The notes beneath the pieces are model-generated. The model did no database searches. It worked only from the letters and a program-made list of their open reading frames with translations, and was not told the DNA's origin. A stretch of DNA of 57,310 nucleotides from a bacterium (lineage in GTDB: Bacteria; Patescibacteriota; Andersenbacteria; UBA10190). This document shows positions 33,433 through 40,702 of the stretch, one piece after another; positions within the stretch are counted from its first letter, which is position 1, and every line of letters starts with the position of its first letter. The DNA lies in assembly GCA_030698495.1 (NCBI GenBank), contig JAUYKA010000018.1:1-57310 (forward strand), written 5' to 3'. A program made the translations under genes and the position numbers.

Positions 33433-33506
33433 TGGAGCCGAAGACGGGAATCGAACCCATATCTCTGCTTTACGAAAGCATTGCTCTGCCATTGAGCTAC
33501 ATCGGC
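33433..33506 (-). tRNA. tRNA-Thr (anticodon CGT)
   Basis: GCCGATG pairs with CTTCGGC with one U-U mismatch. D-arm GCTCAATGGCAGAGC; anticodon loop TTCGTAA gives CGT; T-arm GGGTTCGATTCCC. CCA is encoded, unlike in the other intact tRNAs here. The discriminator is T. Confidence 0.9.
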
Positions 33507-33523
33507 GTTTCTCTACATCTAAC

Positions 33524-33811
33524 CTAAGCCAAAACACCTTCTTTTGCCAATAGCTTCCGCTTCATTCCCTTTCCCCGGTTATACCCGCCAATCTTCCCGT
33601 CCGACCCTACCACCCGATGACACGGTACTGCCGGATCGTAATTTTTATGCAAAATATTACCCACCGCCCGCCATGCCCGCGGCCGCCCGGCCGCAGCTGC
33701 TACCTCCCTATAAGTCATCACATGTCCTACAGGAATACCTGACACTACGGACAACACTGAATATGTAAATTCTCCCTTACTACTTACTACTTGCTGCTTA
33801 CTACTCGTCAT
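33524..33811 (-). CDS. ogt: MGMT-like alkyltransferase DNA-binding domain protein
   Basis: 95 residues corresponding to the C-terminal domain of O6-alkylguanine-DNA alkyltransferases. The methyl-acceptor motif PCHRVVGSDGKIGGYNRG is intact (Cys present, so not an ATL protein). MTYREVAAAAGRPRAWRAVGN holds the recognition helix and Arg finger. The N-terminal domain is absent. Its ATG overlaps the htrA stop (ATGA), so it is translated with htrA. Confidence 0.88.
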   Translation of the reverse strand: MTSSKQQVVSSKGEFTYSVLSVVSGIPVGHVMTYREVAAAAGRPRAWRAVGNILHKNYDPAVPCHRVVGSDGKIGGYNRGKGMKRKLLAKEGVLA

Positions 33812-35046
33812 TGTTGCGGCACTTCCGCCAAAGTTACCGTCACTGTTTTCTCCTGTCCTTGATGCAGAACTTTCAAAGTCAGCGTATCACCCACATTTTT
33901 ACTGCTGACCATCGAAGACAAACTGGTATTTTCATCCAGCTTCTGTCCGCCCACTTCCAGGATGATGTCGTTTTCCTGCAGACCCGCTTTATCCGCCGGT
34001 GAACCCGGTACCACTGCTAACTGACTGGAATCACTGCCGCGTGCAATTAGTACGCCGTAATCAACTGACAGCTTATTTTGATCTTTCAAGGCCGGTGTTA
34101 TCTGAACGTATCGAATCCCCAAAAAAGGCCTGATAATACGCCCCGTCTTAGCCACTGTTTCGGCAATGCCTTTTACCAGATTGGAAGGCAGAGCGAATCC
34201 TATATTCTGCCCGCTTTGCGCAATCGCTACGTTAACGCCCACTACTTTACCGGACAGATTCAATAGTGGTCCTCCGGAATTACCGGGATTAATCGCCGCG
34301 TCTGTTTGAATAACATTACTTAAGTGTTCCGCCTGTCCCTGGCCGTCTCCGGCCGTAATTGACCGGGACACTCCGGATAACACTCCTACCGACACCGTAT
34401 TGCGGAACTCTCCCAAAGCGTTGCCGATAGCAATCAAAGTTTGTCCCACCTGTAATTGATCGGAATCATCAAATTGCAAAAAAGGCATATTATTCGCGTC
34501 AATCTTCAATACCGCTATGTCATTGGAAGGGTCGCGAGCTATCACCGTAGCATCGTATGTTTTGCCGTCATTGGTCAATACCGAATATTGCGCGTCGGTC
34601 TGATCCACTACGTGCTTGTTGGTAATAATCATACCGTCAGCTGATACCAAAAAACCCGACCCGCCGCCGACTTCCTGCTTTTGTGTTCCGTTCTGACGCA
34701 GTTGCGGCACGTTAAAATTGAAGAAAGGGTTGCCGAAGAAATTATTAAACGGCTGGCTGGGGTAATACTGCTCTAACACCGGCACGTCCTTCGTAATAAC
34801 CACCGAAACCACTGCCGGCGACGTTTCTTTCACCACATTCACCACCGAATCGGGCTGTCCGGATGATGCGGCACTCCCCGTGCTTTCCGCAGCCGGCACC
34901 GCCGTACTATTCCCCAAGGCGTTAATTGTTGTCTTAAAATTTAATCCCCCCGGTAAAGTTGTGGCCAGTACCAGCATTGCCCCTAAAAGCCCCGCTACAA
35001 AGCCGACTACGATTGTACCGCCGAATTTACCCAAAAATTTTTCCAT
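33808..35046 (-). CDS. htrA: HtrA/DegP-type serine protease with PDZ domain
   Basis: A membrane-anchored quality-control protease outside the cytoplasm. One membrane helix (about 10-30), a Ser/Ala-rich linker and a trypsin fold with His in ITNKHVVDQ, Asp in DPSNDIAVLKI and Ser in NPGNSGGPLLN, followed by a C-terminal PDZ (GSPADKAGLQENDIILEVGGQ). The track start at 35097 adds 17 residues; MEKFLGKFG at 35046 fits the family better. About 412 residues. Confidence 0.94.
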   Translation of the reverse strand: MEKFLGKFGGTIVVGFVAGLLGAMLVLATTLPGGLNFKTTINALGNSTAVPAAESTGSAASSGQPDSVVNVVKETSPAVVSVVITKDVPVLEQYYPSQPFNNFFGNPFFNFNVPQLRQNGTQKQEVGGGSGFLVSADGMIITNKHVVDQTDAQYSVLTNDGKTYDATVIARDPSNDIAVLKIDANNMPFLQFDDSDQLQVGQTLIAIGNALGEFRNTVSVGVLSGVSRSITAGDGQGQAEHLSNVIQTDAAINPGNSGGPLLNLSGKVVGVNVAIAQSGQNIGFALPSNLVKGIAETVAKTGRIIRPFLGIRYVQITPALKDQNKLSVDYGVLIARGSDSSQLAVVPGSPADKAGLQENDIILEVGGQKLDENTSLSSMVSSKNVGDTLTLKVLHQGQEKTVTVTLAEVPQQ

Positions 35047-35135
35047 ATTTTTTGCTTCATAAAAAATACTAAAAACCCGCCATCTAATATATGCCACTTA
35101 TCGGGGTTTTAGCCAAGCCTTCGTTCGAAGCCCGA

Positions 35136-35170
35136 TCACCCATGTCCACACCGGGTGTGGACATGGGTGA
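35136..35170. repeat. 17-bp-arm near-perfect palindrome
   Basis: TCACCCATGTCCACACC, a single G, then the exact reverse complement of the first arm. It lies upstream of htrA, in the gap before the 35305 gene. No T-run characteristic of a terminator follows on either strand, apart from CATTTTT on the plus side. Confidence 0.85.
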
Positions 35171-35234
35171 CATTTTTAAAAATAAATACACCTTACATAT
35201 ACCAAAATAATTATGATTTTCAAGATAAAAATGA

Positions 35235-35271
35235 GCCCGCCTATTTTGCCGTAGCAAAAATATTGGCGGGC
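35235..35271. repeat. CCCGCC...GGCGGG palindromic repeat (copy 1)
   Basis: GCCCGCCTATTTTGC and GCAAAAATATTGGCGGGC form a long imperfect stem. The same family occurs at 42596-42630 and 45605-45639. Confidence 0.7.
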
Positions 35272-35304
35272 CCAAAAGAACCCAATTCGGTCAGTCCCTC
35301 AAGA

Positions 35305-35496
35305 CTAAGGGGTGATCCCGGGGCCAAAGATTCTTGGCAGAACCCTGGCCACAATCATGCCTCCCAAAACGGAAATTGCCGCCAGGGCAACCCATTTGTG
35401 AACGCACGTGATCACCTCCAGATTCATCCCCAACTGTCCTTGCACCACGGCGACGGCGGCAAGAACGAGAATGATCAGAAGAGCATACTTAGTCAT
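35305..35496 (-). CDS. Small two-helix membrane protein
   Basis: 63 residues, hydrophobic segments at about 5-22 and 33-52. AAGGAGG lies about 6 nt before the ATG at 35496, so this start is preferred to the track's 35529. It is 40 nt downstream of the 35537 ORF and probably shares its promoter. Function is unknown. Confidence 0.7.
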   Translation of the reverse strand: MTKYALLIILVLAAVAVVQGQLGMNLEVITCVHKWVALAAISVLGGMIVARVLPRIFGPGITP

Positions 35497-35536
35497 GTAT
35501 GCCTCCTTCGATCTGGGGACTGACACCATGCCCGCT

Positions 35537-35785
35537 TCAATCCCCCGGGCACGCTAGGGGTTCGACGTCTTCTTGGAGCTGACGATCGTACTCGGCCAAC
35601 AACTGACCAAGCGTCATCTCCTCCATCTCTTCCCAGGAAACGCCAACTGCTTCCAGCATACACATTGCTGTCAGCACCTCGGCTGCTTCCTCTGGGAACT
35701 CGTCGCGGTCGTGCAGTGAATCGAGCAAGTCCTCCTGCTCCTGCAAGGCCGCCAGAATGTCGCCTTCCCTGACTACTCGAACCAT
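35537..35785 (-). CDS. Small acidic protein of unknown function
   Basis: 82 residues, very acidic and helical (EEAAEVLTAMCMLEAVGVSWEEMEEM), no membrane segment. GGAGG lies 8 nt before the ATG. It is transcribed from a near-consensus promoter at 35959-35987 through a leader of about 167 nt with a 16-bp stem. A second small SD-led gene follows. No family is recognised. Confidence 0.7.
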   Translation of the reverse strand: MVRVVREGDILAALQEQEDLLDSLHDRDEFPEEAAEVLTAMCMLEAVGVSWEEMEEMTLGQLLAEYDRQLQEDVEPLACPGD

Positions 35786-35855
35786 CTAAATCCCTCCATG
35801 AAAAGAACTTGTTACACCACCCTTCTATACAGCGGGATGAAGGCAGTATAACGTT

Positions 35856-35910
35856 ACCCATCTCTCGCGACCAGATAGATGACTACCTGCATCGCGAGGG
35901 ATGGGTAGCC
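35856..35910 (-). promoter_or_regulatory. Structured 5' leader hairpin
   Basis: TACCCATCCCTCGCGA and TCGCGAGAGATGGGTA (minus strand) form a 16-position stem with one mismatch around a 21-nt loop, between the promoter and the 35785 start. It does not match a riboswitch class I recognise. Confidence 0.6.
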
Positions 35911-35958
35911 CTGCGTATTGACTGTCTACTGATATCCGGCCCCATCACCGAACTTATA

Positions 35959-35987
35959 ATCCTAGCATAAACTTATAAAAATGTCAA
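35959..35987 (-). promoter_or_regulatory. Near-consensus promoter for the 35785/35496 genes
   Basis: TTGACA (35982-35987), a 17-nt spacer and TAGGAT (35959-35964). It gives a leader of about 167 nt. Confidence 0.7.
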
Positions 35988-36166
35988 TAGTAACAAAAAA
36001 ATAAAAGTCACCACCCCCGCATATTGCGGGGTGGTATTACGGGCAACGAGTAACAACACAACAATATAGCCATCACTTCGCGATATCTGGCGCAGCCGGA
36101 TAATTTAACAATTCGATATTAACAAACCCTGGTCACTGCTCGCTAAATACATGATACTGATAATCA

Positions 36167-37150
36167 ATGCCAATTATAAAAACCGTGAACTTAACCAAGG
36201 AATACAAAGTCCACGAAAAGGACCCAGGCTTTATTGCTTCCGTGAAAAGCTTGTTTTCCCGCAAGTATAAAATTGTCGAAGCCGTCAAAGCCATCAACAT
36301 TAGCATCGACGAAGGGGAACTGGTCGGTTTCATCGGCCCCAACGGTGCCGGCAAAACCACCACGCTTAAAATGCTATCAGGGCTGCTCTACCCCACGAAC
36401 GGTACTGCCCAAGTCATGGGCTTCACCCCCTGGCAGCGCCGCAAAGATTTTTTGAAACAATTTTCTTTGGTGATGGGTCAAAAAGCGCAACTTTGGTGGG
36501 ACTTACCCTTATATGATTCACTACTGCTCCAGCGTGACATCTACGAGATGACTAAACCCGATTTTCAAAACAGCCTGGAAGAACTGGTGGAAATGCTTGA
36601 GTTACAAAAATTTTTAAAAACACAAGTCAGAAAGCTTTCCCTTGGCCAGCGTATGCGCGGCGAATTGGCCGCCGCCTTCATTTACCGCCCGCGTGTTCTC
36701 TTTCTGGATGAGCCGACCATCGGTTTGGATATTGTCGTCCAGAAAAAAGTCCGCGAGTTTATCAAAGGCTATCAACAACGCTACGGCGCCACCATTATTC
36801 TAACCAGCCATTATTTGGATGACGTCAGTGAATTATGTGATCGCTTGATTATCATTGACCATGGCCAAAAAGCATTTGATGGTTCCACTACTGAACTAAT
36901 CAGTACGCACATCGACCACAAACGCATTGTGTTGTCTTTTAATAAACCGGTCCAAAAAACCGATTTATCCACCTACGGCAAAGTTATCCACTATCAGCCG
37001 TACAAAGCAACTATTCAAGTTGAGCGCAATCAAACTACCGGGCAGGCTGCCGCCATGTTAACCACATTACCCGTCAGCGATGTCTCTATTGAAGAACCGT
37101 CATTGGAAGACGTTGCCCGCGAACTCTTCACCGGCCATGATTATTCGTAA
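36167..37150 (+). CDS. ABC-2 exporter ATP-binding protein
   Basis: COG4586-type ATPase. Walker A GPNGAGKTTTLK, signature LSLGQRMRGELAAAF, Walker B VLFLDEPTIGLD and the H-loop ILTSHYLD are intact. 327 residues including a C-terminal extension. It forms an operon with the two permeases that follow, each overlapping the previous gene. GATACT lies 8 nt before the ATG. The substrate is unknown. Confidence 0.92.
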   Translation: MPIIKTVNLTKEYKVHEKDPGFIASVKSLFSRKYKIVEAVKAINISIDEGELVGFIGPNGAGKTTTLKMLSGLLYPTNGTAQVMGFTPWQRRKDFLKQFSLVMGQKAQLWWDLPLYDSLLLQRDIYEMTKPDFQNSLEELVEMLELQKFLKTQVRKLSLGQRMRGELAAAFIYRPRVLFLDEPTIGLDIVVQKKVREFIKGYQQRYGATIILTSHYLDDVSELCDRLIIIDHGQKAFDGSTTELISTHIDHKRIVLSFNKPVQKTDLSTYGKVIHYQPYKATIQVERNQTTGQAAAMLTTLPVSDVSIEEPSLEDVARELFTGHDYS

Positions 37151-37934
37151 GCTTTGGCGGGTACTGGCCCTAGACTTCAGTCGTACGTTGCAATATCGTA
37201 CCGACGCTCTGCTTTGGATGCTAGCCGAAGCCGCCATTCCGCTTGTCGCCATGTTTATTTGGCTGGCCGTATCTGCAGGGTCGAATAAAGGACCGACCGG
37301 TCAGGAAATATTGTCATATTACGTGGTGGTTATTTTTGTTAAATTGCTAACCGATGCCTGGAACGGCGCCTTTATGGCGCAGGATATTTTACAAGGCGAA
37401 ATCGTCCAGGATTTGGTTAGACCTATTCCGGTAGTGTTTAAATACATTGCCAACAACCTGACTGAAAAAGTGATAAAACTTATACTGCCCATAGCCGCTA
37501 TTATCTTTATTGCTTTATTAAAACCGGATTTTTTTTCCAACGCGCTTTTACTGCCACATCGTTGGTTGTTGTTTGTGATTAGCCTGGCCTTAGCCATGAC
37601 TCTACAGTTCCTGATAGATATGGTTATCGGCACGCTGGCGTTCTGGTTGGAAGATGTTAATCAGTTACGACAATATAAAGAAATGCTAAGCTCTGCCGCC
37701 TCCGGATTGTTAATCCCCTTGGCTTTTCTCCCCTCGGTGTTTGTTACCGGGCTTAACTGGCTCCCCTTTCGCTATGTCATCTCCGCACCGGCGGAAATTT
37801 TGACTGGAAACTATGTTAGCTTAACCGCACCTAGTCTTATCACCATTCAAGCCGCTTGGGTATTTGCCTTAGTTCTTATTATTCGCTGGCAGTGGCGCGC
37901 CGGCTTACGCCGCTATGCTATCCCCGGTCAGTAA
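37137..37934 (+). CDS. ABC-2 family permease, subunit 1
   Basis: COG4587/COG3694-type membrane protein with about six helices, pairing with the ATPase before it. The ATG at 37137 (MIIRKLWRVLALDFSR) overlaps the ATPase stop by 14 nt and is preferred to the track's 37080, which would add 19 polar residues. The ending WQWRAGLRRYAIPGQ resembles the end of the second permease, showing that the two are paralogues. Confidence 0.88.
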   Translation: MIIRKLWRVLALDFSRTLQYRTDALLWMLAEAAIPLVAMFIWLAVSAGSNKGPTGQEILSYYVVVIFVKLLTDAWNGAFMAQDILQGEIVQDLVRPIPVVFKYIANNLTEKVIKLILPIAAIIFIALLKPDFFSNALLLPHRWLLFVISLALAMTLQFLIDMVIGTLAFWLEDVNQLRQYKEMLSSAASGLLIPLAFLPSVFVTGLNWLPFRYVISAPAEILTGNYVSLTAPSLITIQAAWVFALVLIIRWQWRAGLRRYAIPGQ

Positions 37935-38724
37935 TCTCAAACATTGGACACGAGTCTGGCTCTCCGGCACCAGAGCCAGTCTTGTTCGCGAAATGGAATT
38001 TCGTGGTAACTTTATTGCCGGCCTTATTCGTCAATTGATATGGGTATCTATCTTTGTGCTAATGGTAGAAGTTATGTTCAGCAACACCAACCAATTGGCC
38101 GGCTGGGATCACGCGGAAGTACTGCTGTTACTGGCTCTGTCCCGCATTATCGAAGGATTAATGAACGCGCTTTTTATCAACAACCTCATGCACCTGCCGG
38201 AAATAGTGCAGCAGGGAAAATTTGATTTTCATCTCGTCAAACCTCTGCCTGTTCAATTCTATACTTCTTTACGCAGCGCTAATATTAATCAAACGGCCAA
38301 CATTGTCGCCGGAGTTTTCCTGCTATTTTATGCCTCTACCGCGGCGCATATTTCGCTATTCACTGTCAGCTGGTTATGGCTTGGATTCTTGGCAATTGCC
38401 GGCATGATCATTTACTACAGTCTGCTGATAATAGCCGCCTCGCTTGTTTTCGTTCTTGAGCGACTGGAGTTTTTATGGGGATTCAACATGATAATCTCCG
38501 AACCACTGACCGTCCCCTTTGATATTTTTCCTAGCGGTGCTCGCGTATCTCTTACCTATCTTCTGCCCCTGGCTTTTATTGTCTACGTTCCGGCTCAAGC
38601 CGTCACCGGACGCTTAACCGGCCAAACAATTATCCTGGCCTTTTTTATCGCCGCTATCACCTTAACCCTTGCCAACCTGGCGTGGCGCGCCGGCCTGCGC
38701 CGTTACTCCAGCGCCAGCTCGTAA
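37915..38724 (+). CDS. ABC-2 family permease, subunit 2
   Basis: The second membrane subunit, 269 residues with six likely helices. The N-terminal LVREMEFRGNFIAGLIRQ amphipathic segment is typical of the DUF990-like group. It overlaps the first permease by 20 nt and ends AWRAGLRRYSSASS. With the ATPase it makes a complete heterodimeric exporter. Confidence 0.88.
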   Translation: MLSPVSNLKHWTRVWLSGTRASLVREMEFRGNFIAGLIRQLIWVSIFVLMVEVMFSNTNQLAGWDHAEVLLLLALSRIIEGLMNALFINNLMHLPEIVQQGKFDFHLVKPLPVQFYTSLRSANINQTANIVAGVFLLFYASTAAHISLFTVSWLWLGFLAIAGMIIYYSLLIIAASLVFVLERLEFLWGFNMIISEPLTVPFDIFPSGARVSLTYLLPLAFIVYVPAQAVTGRLTGQTIILAFFIAAITLTLANLAWRAGLRRYSSASS

Positions 38725-38732
38725 ATACACCG

Positions 38733-38757
38733 CGTTCTAAACCTTAGGTTTAGAACG
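38733..38757. repeat. Perfect 11-bp hairpin between convergent genes
   Basis: CGTTCTAAACC-TTA-GGTTTAGAACG, 9 nt after the permease stop, before the larger terminator hairpin. It may assist termination or protect the 3' end. Confidence 0.7.
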
Positions 38758-38785
38758 ACCTTAATACGGCTTGTAGCGGCAAAAT

Positions 38786-38814
38786 AAACGGCTCAAGCGA
38801 CGCTTGAGCCGTTT
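38786..38814. terminator. Bidirectional intrinsic terminator
   Basis: AAACGGCTCAAGC-GAC-GCTTGAGCCGTTT, a 13-bp perfect stem between the convergent permease and tspO genes. It shares the AAACGGCTCA core with 23951. Confidence 0.75.
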
Positions 38815-38822
38815 AACCTCTT

Positions 38823-39299
38823 TTAATTCAACGCCCAAATGGCGTAATTTAGATAACTGGCAAAACTAACCCAAAGCAAATAAGGCAACAACAAATACGC
38901 CGCCGGTTTGGAAATCCTATAAAACAACACAATCGTCCATACAATCGCCAACCACATCGCCGCGATTTCCAGCAGTGCCAATCCGGGATTTTGCATGCCA
39001 AAGAAAATAATCGACCAGACAGAATTCAACACCAACTGAACCGCAAACACCCCTACTGCTTTTTTCACATCGCTTCTCTGCCAGCCTCTCTGCCACACCA
39101 ACCAAACTGCGATACCCATCAGCAAATACAACGTCGTCCATACCGGACCAAAAATCCAATTAGGCGGCGCCAGCACCGGCCTGATCAAAGTGGCATACCA
39201 ATTAGGTATCGCCGAGGTGGTAAAAAAAGCCCCCAAAATCCCCGCGCCTTCGCAAATAATTACCGCAACAACCAACCCAATCCATTTATTCACTAACAT
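38823..39299 (-). CDS. tspO: TspO/MBR family membrane protein
   Basis: 158 residues with five membrane helices. The family block LAPPNWIFGPVWTTLYLLMG is clear, together with LNSVWSIIFFGMQNPGLALLEI. TspO proteins bind porphyrins and other tetrapyrroles and take part in stress responses. It stands alone. Confidence 0.92.
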   Translation of the reverse strand: MLVNKWIGLVVAVIICEGAGILGAFFTTSAIPNWYATLIRPVLAPPNWIFGPVWTTLYLLMGIAVWLVWQRGWQRSDVKKAVGVFAVQLVLNSVWSIIFFGMQNPGLALLEIAAMWLAIVWTIVLFYRISKPAAYLLLPYLLWVSFASYLNYAIWALN

Positions 39300-39371
39300 A
39301 CAAACATTTTAACACGATATAGACAATACGGATACAACGGAGCGGGTAACGGGAATCGCCCACTAATATAG

Positions 39372-39394
39372 CGGGCGCCCGCCGTACTGGCGGG
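39372..39394. repeat. GC-rich palindrome within the broken tRNA
   Basis: CGCCCGCC and GGCGGGCG around GTACT, inserted within what would be the T-loop of the broken tRNA-Gly. Confidence 0.6.
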
Positions 39395-39410
39395 CGAACC
39401 CAATACTGTG

Positions 39411-39481
39411 AGCGGGATACCAGAATCGAACTGGCGCATCCAGCTTGGGAAGCTGGCGTACTGCCACTGTACTAATCCCGC
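39411..39481 (-). tRNA. tRNA-Gly (anticodon CCC)
   Basis: GCGGGAT pairs with ATCCCGC. Anticodon stem CCAGC/GCTGG around TTCCCAA gives CCC; T-arm GCCAGTTCGATTCTGGT. CCA is not encoded. It is intact and lies inside the split tRNA-Gly(TCC). Confidence 0.92.
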
Positions 39482-39509
39482 ATAGAGCTACTGTCCTTAC
39501 CTTGCCTTG

Positions 39510-39535
39510 TCCGCCGAAGCTTTAGCGAAGGCGGA
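39510..39535. repeat. TCCGCC...GGCGGA palindromic repeat
   Basis: TCCGCCGAAGC TTTA GCGAAGGCGGA, placed directly after the anticodon of the broken tRNA-Gly(TCC). Confidence 0.7.
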
Positions 39536-39566
39536 GGAAGGTCGTGTTCTACCACTGAACCATACC

Positions 39567-39602
39567 CGCCTACGCTTTCAGCTACGGCGGGCAATGCCCG
39601 CT
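39567..39602. repeat. CCCGCC...GGCGGGC palindrome upstream of the broken tRNA
   Basis: CCCGCC TACGCTTTCAGCTA CGGCGGGC, overlapping the first bases of the tRNA fragment, with further GCCCGC just beyond. Confidence 0.6.
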
Positions 39603-39620
39603 TGCTGAACCAACTGTCCG

Positions 39621-39658
39621 GCTGTATTTACTTAATTTACTGTACTCGCTGTATAACT
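39621..39658. repeat. GTAAATACAG-family intergenic repeat (copy 3)
   Basis: CTGTATTTACTTAATTTACT followed by GTACTCGCTGTAT. It runs into the last codons of the 39637 gene. Confidence 0.65.
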
Positions 39659-40206
39659 CGTCCTTCCTGCCTATCCCACTTTAAATGAAACGGCAGTACC
39701 ACGACAAGTCTTTCTTTCGCTAGCTGCTGATATAAATCATCCGGCGTTTCCGCCGAGCGCTGTTGGCGCAAACTCTCTTGCTCCAAATATGGCAACAGGA
39801 CATAGTTGTCATAATCGTCCAGTATTAATCCGGTTGTATCCTTAATCTGATTTTCTTGACTCACATTTAATATTTCCGTGCGGTATCTTTCCGCGTCAGC
39901 TAAGGTGACATTCTGGCGCAGTTGCGCGTAATGCGTCAGATGCTGGCGTGCCAGCGTGTTTAATGCGTCAGCCGCCGTTGGTATCTCTTGTCCGGTTTTT
40001 TCCGCAAACGTCTGCTGAATTTTTTCTTCCTTCAGCCACCGCGTTGAACTGACGCAGCCCCTGGTTGTACACACTACCGGCCAAGGAAAATATTCCGCCA
40101 ACACGTTTCCGGCCGGATCGCTCCCAGCCAAAACCCATGCCCAGCCGCCAAGCAGCAGTAATAAAAAGACTAATATTACCAACCCTGTTATCAATAGCCA
40201 GCGCAT
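39637..40206 (-). CDS. Membrane-anchored protein, possibly SurA-N-like
   Basis: 189 residues: one membrane helix (about 3-27) and an extracellular helical domain (WLKEEKIQQTFAEKTG...ALNTLARQHLTHYAQLRQNVTLADAERYR) reminiscent of the N-terminal helical region of SurA/PrsA-type chaperones, without a rotamase domain. This is a weak resemblance. The C-terminus overlaps a dispersed repeat. It follows ftsB after 3 nt. Confidence 0.6.
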   Translation of the reverse strand: MRWLLITGLVILVFLLLLLGGWAWVLAGSDPAGNVLAEYFPWPVVCTTRGCVSSTRWLKEEKIQQTFAEKTGQEIPTAADALNTLARQHLTHYAQLRQNVTLADAERYRTEILNVSQENQIKDTTGLILDDYDNYVLLPYLEQESLRQQRSAETPDDLYQQLAKERLVVVLPFHLKWDRQEGRVIQRVQ

Positions 40207-40209
40207 ATC

Positions 40210-40605
40210 TTATGTATCCTCGTCGTTAAAATCAAACGCATCGCCTACAAAAAATATGCGCCACCATCTTTCCGGCACCGGTCTGATTGGCACTTCAGCG
40301 TTAGCTTGACCATTCTCACTGCTCTTTTGCTCTTCATTGGGAATAAGCACCACTTTTTCCCCCGGCGCGCGGTAATTCAATTTCTCCCGTGCCAGTCTGT
40401 CCTGATAAGCGTCGGTATTAAAATATTGATTCAAATTTTCCAGCTCCGCCGCACTCTTTTGCATATCCTGCACCTGTTTTTCCAGCTTATTCACCTCTCG
40501 TTGCACACTAAGCCGACGATTCATTTCCTGTGCCAGGGAAATTAAAAGCCCTAAAACCACCACCACAACTACCGCCACCACAATTTTCGGCTGAAGGATA
40601 TTCAT
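40210..40605 (-). CDS. ftsB: Septum formation initiator, FtsB/DivIC family
   Basis: A single membrane helix (about 8-28), then a coiled coil (EMNRRLSVQREVNKLEKQVQDMQ) and the family end (DRLAREKLNYRAPGEKVVLIP). FtsB/DivIC links early and late division proteins. 131 residues with an extra C-terminal tail. It is co-transcribed with the 39637 gene. Confidence 0.88.
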   Translation of the reverse strand: MNILQPKIVVAVVVVVVLGLLISLAQEMNRRLSVQREVNKLEKQVQDMQKSAAELENLNQYFNTDAYQDRLAREKLNYRAPGEKVVLIPNEEQKSSENGQANAEVPIRPVPERWWRIFFVGDAFDFNDEDT

Positions 40606-40616
40606 GGATCCATTAT

Positions 40617-40702
40617 AAAGTAAATTAAGTAAATACAGTAAATTAAGTAAATACAGTAGCTGTATTTACTGTACTCGCTGAGTTCACTGTATTTACTGTT
40701 TA
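40617..40702. repeat. GTAAATACAG-family repeat cluster (copy 4)
   Basis: AAATTAAGTAAATACAGT is directly repeated, followed by the inverted form CTGTATTTACTGTACTCGCTG and another CTGTATTTACTGT. It fills the gap between ftsB and the pseudoprotease gene and includes its last codons. Confidence 0.75.

Larger units (their letters stand above)
39339..39569 (-). pseudogene. tRNA-Gly (anticodon TCC) broken into pieces
   Basis: The 5' half (39536-39569) GCGGGTATGGTTCAGTGGTA... runs through the D-arm and 5' anticodon stem to CTTCC. The rest is missing there: a palindromic repeat (39510-39535) follows. A T-arm start GGGTTCG (39395-39401) and a 3' end CGATTCCCGTTACCCGCTCC (39339-39358), which pairs with the GCGGGTA acceptor, occur further downstream, separated by another GC-rich palindrome. 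A complete tRNA-Gly(CCC) lies between them. The 3' anticodon stem is not found, so the gene is probably dead. Confidence 0.65.

Noticed and set aside
36133-36363. 76-codon minus-strand ORF at the start of the ABC operon
   Set aside because: Antisense to the Walker A region of the intact ATPase; no SD and no family resemblance.
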